Assembly (NCBI GenBank): GCA_030038035.1
Contig: JASHPP010000781.1
Location: forward strand, 1-6,174
Direction of reading: 5' to 3'
DNA from: Trebonia sp.
GTDB taxonomy: Bacteria > Actinomycetota > Actinomycetes > Streptosporangiales > Streptosporangiaceae
Length of the DNA: 6,174 bases
Positions within the stretch are counted from its first letter, which is position 1; every line of letters begins with the position of its first letter. Positions 5,033 through 6,174 of the stretch are shown here, piece after piece. The position numbers and the translations under genes are program-made. Under the pieces are notes generated by a model, which was given only the letters and a program-made list of their open reading frames with translations, did no database searches and was not told where the DNA came from.

Positions 5033-6039
5033 CGGGGGGCGCCGGCCGGGCGCAGCGGCGGGGGCGGTGCAGGCCGCTGCAGGGGCTCCCACCAGCCGCG
5101 GTTGGCCGCGTACCAGTCGATCGTGGCCTTGAGTCCGCCGGGGAACGCGATGCGGGGCGCGTATCCCATGGAGCGCAGCAGGGAGTCGTCGAGGCAGTAC
5201 CGCCGGTCGTGACCGGGCCGGTCGGTCACCGGGACGACGATGTCCCAGGTGGCGCCGCACGCGTCGAGGATGGCGGCGGTCAGCTCGCGGTTGGTGAGCT
5301 CGGTGTCGCCGTTGATGTGGTAGACGGCGCCGGGCTTGCCCTTCTCCAGGACGAGCTGCACGCCGCGGCAGTGGTCGTCGACGTGGATCCACCCGCGGAC
5401 GTTCAGCCCGTCGCCGTACAGCGGGACCGGGTCGCCGTCGGCCAGGCGGGTGACGAACAGCGGGATGACCTTCTCCGGGTACTGGTAGGGGCCGTAGTTG
5501 TTGCAGCACCGCGTGACGACGACGTCCAGGCGGTGCGTCCGGTGGTAGGCCAGCGCGATCATGTCGCCGCCGGCCTTGGCGGCCGAGTAGGGCGAGCGCG
5601 GGTCGAGCGGCGAGCCCTCGGTCCACGAGCCGGCCGGGATGGAGCCGTACACCTCGTCGGTCGACACCTGGACCACCCGGCCCACGCCCGCGTCCAGGCA
5701 CGCCTGCATGAGCGCCTGCGCGCCGGCCACGTTCGTGGCCACGAACGGCGCCGCCCCGCTGATCGAGCGGTCCACGTGGGTCTCGGCGGCGAAGTTCAGC
5801 ACCACGTCGTGCCCGGGCACGACCGAGGCGAGCAGCCCGGCATCGCAGATGTCGCCGTGCACGAACGCGTACCTGGGGCTGCCGGACACCGGGTCCAGGT
5901 TGGCCAGGTTGCCGGAGTAGGTGAGCTTGTCCAGCACGGTGACGCTGGCCCCGGCGAAGGCGGGGTAGCCGTCTGCCACCAGGGTCCGGACGTAGTGCGA
6001 GCCGATGAACCCCGCGCCGCCCGTTACCAGAATCCTCAT
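5029..6039 (-). CDS. rmlB: dTDP-glucose 4,6-dehydratase
   Basis: This 336-aa extended short-chain dehydrogenase converts dTDP-D-glucose to dTDP-4-keto-6-deoxy-D-glucose with bound NAD+. It is the second step of dTDP-L-rhamnose synthesis and the entry to other deoxysugars. Seen features: the Rossmann motif TGGAGFIGSHYV (6-17), DKLTYSGNLANL (37-48), GDICD (62-66), NFAAETHVDRSI (82-93), the catalytic triad segment STDEVYG (126-132, with T127, D128, E129), Y151-x3-K155 in SPYSAAKAGGD, NNYGPYQYPEKVIP (180-193) and GDGLNVRGWIHVDDH (209-223). ATG at 6039-6037 is preferred because the protein then begins MRILVTGGAGFIGS as in the family and GGTGGA (6051-6046 on the minus strand) lies 6 nt upstream. 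An in-frame GTG at 6120 would add 27 unconserved residues. It is first of the two genes here and overlaps rmlD by 4 nt. The C-terminal tail after GWWEPL is a short Pro-rich extension. Confidence 0.95.
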   Translation of the reverse strand: MRILVTGGAGFIGSHYVRTLVADGYPAFAGASVTVLDKLTYSGNLANLDPVSGSPRYAFVHGDICDAGLLASVVPGHDVVLNFAAETHVDRSISGAAPFVATNVAGAQALMQACLDAGVGRVVQVSTDEVYGSIPAGSWTEGSPLDPRSPYSAAKAGGDMIALAYHRTHRLDVVVTRCCNNYGPYQYPEKVIPLFVTRLADGDPVPLYGDGLNVRGWIHVDDHCRGVQLVLEKGKPGAVYHINGDTELTNRELTAAILDACGATWDIVVPVTDRPGHDRRYCLDDSLLRSMGYAPRIAFPGGLKATIDWYAANRGWWEPLQRPAPPPPLRPAGAPR

Positions 6040-6174
6040 GCTGAATCCACCCGGTCCTGCCCTATCTGTGTCATCAGCCGCAGCCGTCTCATGAGCTGAT
6101 CTGAACCCTACTGTGGTCACCCAGGACCAGGCGATGCGCCTTGGGCACCCTCGGGGCCGGGGTGATCTGCACGC
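6040..6174 (-). promoter_or_regulatory. Upstream region of rmlB, no gene recognised
   Basis: These 135 nt precede rmlB and should contain its promoter unless the operon begins further right. The stretch 6041-6120 is less G+C-rich than the genes. It contains the spaced dyad ATCAGC (6073-6078) / GCTGAT (6095-6100) with a 16-nt spacer, and the palindrome CTCATGAG (6088-6095). Read on the minus strand, TAGGGT around 6111-6106 resembles a degenerate -10, but no matching -35 is seen at 17-18 nt. I see no convincing gene in 6121-6174. Confidence 0.3.

Noticed and set aside
5033..5701. N-terminal extension of the rmlD frame to 5701
   Set aside because: These codons overlap rmlB in another frame and encode Arg/Pro-rich sequence without motifs. 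RmlD homology begins at the GTG at 5032.
6036..6092. 18-residue minus-strand ORF ending in ATGA over the rmlB start
   Set aside because: No convincing SD lies before its ATG, and the overlap is again expected from ATG followed by A.
5209..6099. 296-codon plus-strand frame opposite rmlB
   Set aside because: It is Val/Gly/Asp/Arg-rich shadow coding without motifs; rmlB on the other strand is certain.
6040..6120. Longer rmlB start at GTG 6120
   Set aside because: It adds 27 unconserved residues and has no SD, while ATG at 6039 has GGTGGA at the right distance and gives the family N-terminus.
1..6174. tRNA, rRNA, CRISPR, insertion sequence or phage elements
   Set aside because: No cloverleaf-like segment, regularly spaced repeats, transposase or integrase motifs, or terminal repeats were seen on either strand.

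Overview
The window comes from a very G+C-rich genome whose real genes carry G or C at almost every third codon position. It holds a conservon (cvn) operon, a gene set typical of mycelial and related actinomycetes, so the source is most likely an actinomycete (Streptomyces/Streptosporangiales/Frankia-like). The sequence does not support a finer placement.

Left part (1-2260, + strand): four consecutive genes match the conservon order cvnA-cvnB-cvnC-cvnD. The window opens inside cvnA, a sensor histidine kinase of which only the Gly-rich linker and conserved C-terminal tail remain. After a 76-nt gap come a Roadblock/LC7 protein (cvnB), a DUF742 protein (cvnC, 18 nt later) and a small Ras-like GTPase (cvnD, overlapping cvnC by 20 nt). 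Conservon products are known to form a membrane-associated complex resembling a eukaryotic G-protein-coupled regulatory unit: the kinase-like protein is the membrane receptor part, CvnB and CvnC are adaptors, and CvnD is the nucleotide-binding switch. In this copy the base-recognition (G4) motif of CvnD has His where Asp is usual.

Middle part (2349-4124, + strand): 88 nt after cvnD, with its own Shine-Dalgarno and a possible promoter, lies a 591-aa thiamine-diphosphate (ThDP) enzyme of the acetolactate synthase/benzoylformate decarboxylase fold. The catalytic Glu and the metal-binding GDG...N motif are intact, but its substrate cannot be read from the sequence. Whether it belongs functionally to the conservon is the main open question here.

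Right part (4172-6039, - strand): rmlB (dTDP-glucose 4,6-dehydratase) and rmlD (dTDP-4-dehydrorhamnose reductase) overlap by 4 nt and run convergently towards the ThDP gene. They supply two steps of dTDP-L-rhamnose synthesis for cell-wall or polysaccharide/natural-product glycosylation. rmlA and rmlC are not in the window. The 47-nt convergent gap holds an 8-bp perfect inverted repeat that could end transcription from both sides.

No tRNA, rRNA, CRISPR array, insertion sequence or phage gene is visible. Most of the window is ordinary actinomycete chromosome. The points deserving a second look are the conservon/ThDP-enzyme pairing, the CvnD G4 substitution, an SD-led mini-ORF in front of cvnB, and repeat/dyad elements around the ThDP gene promoter and in the cvnA linker.
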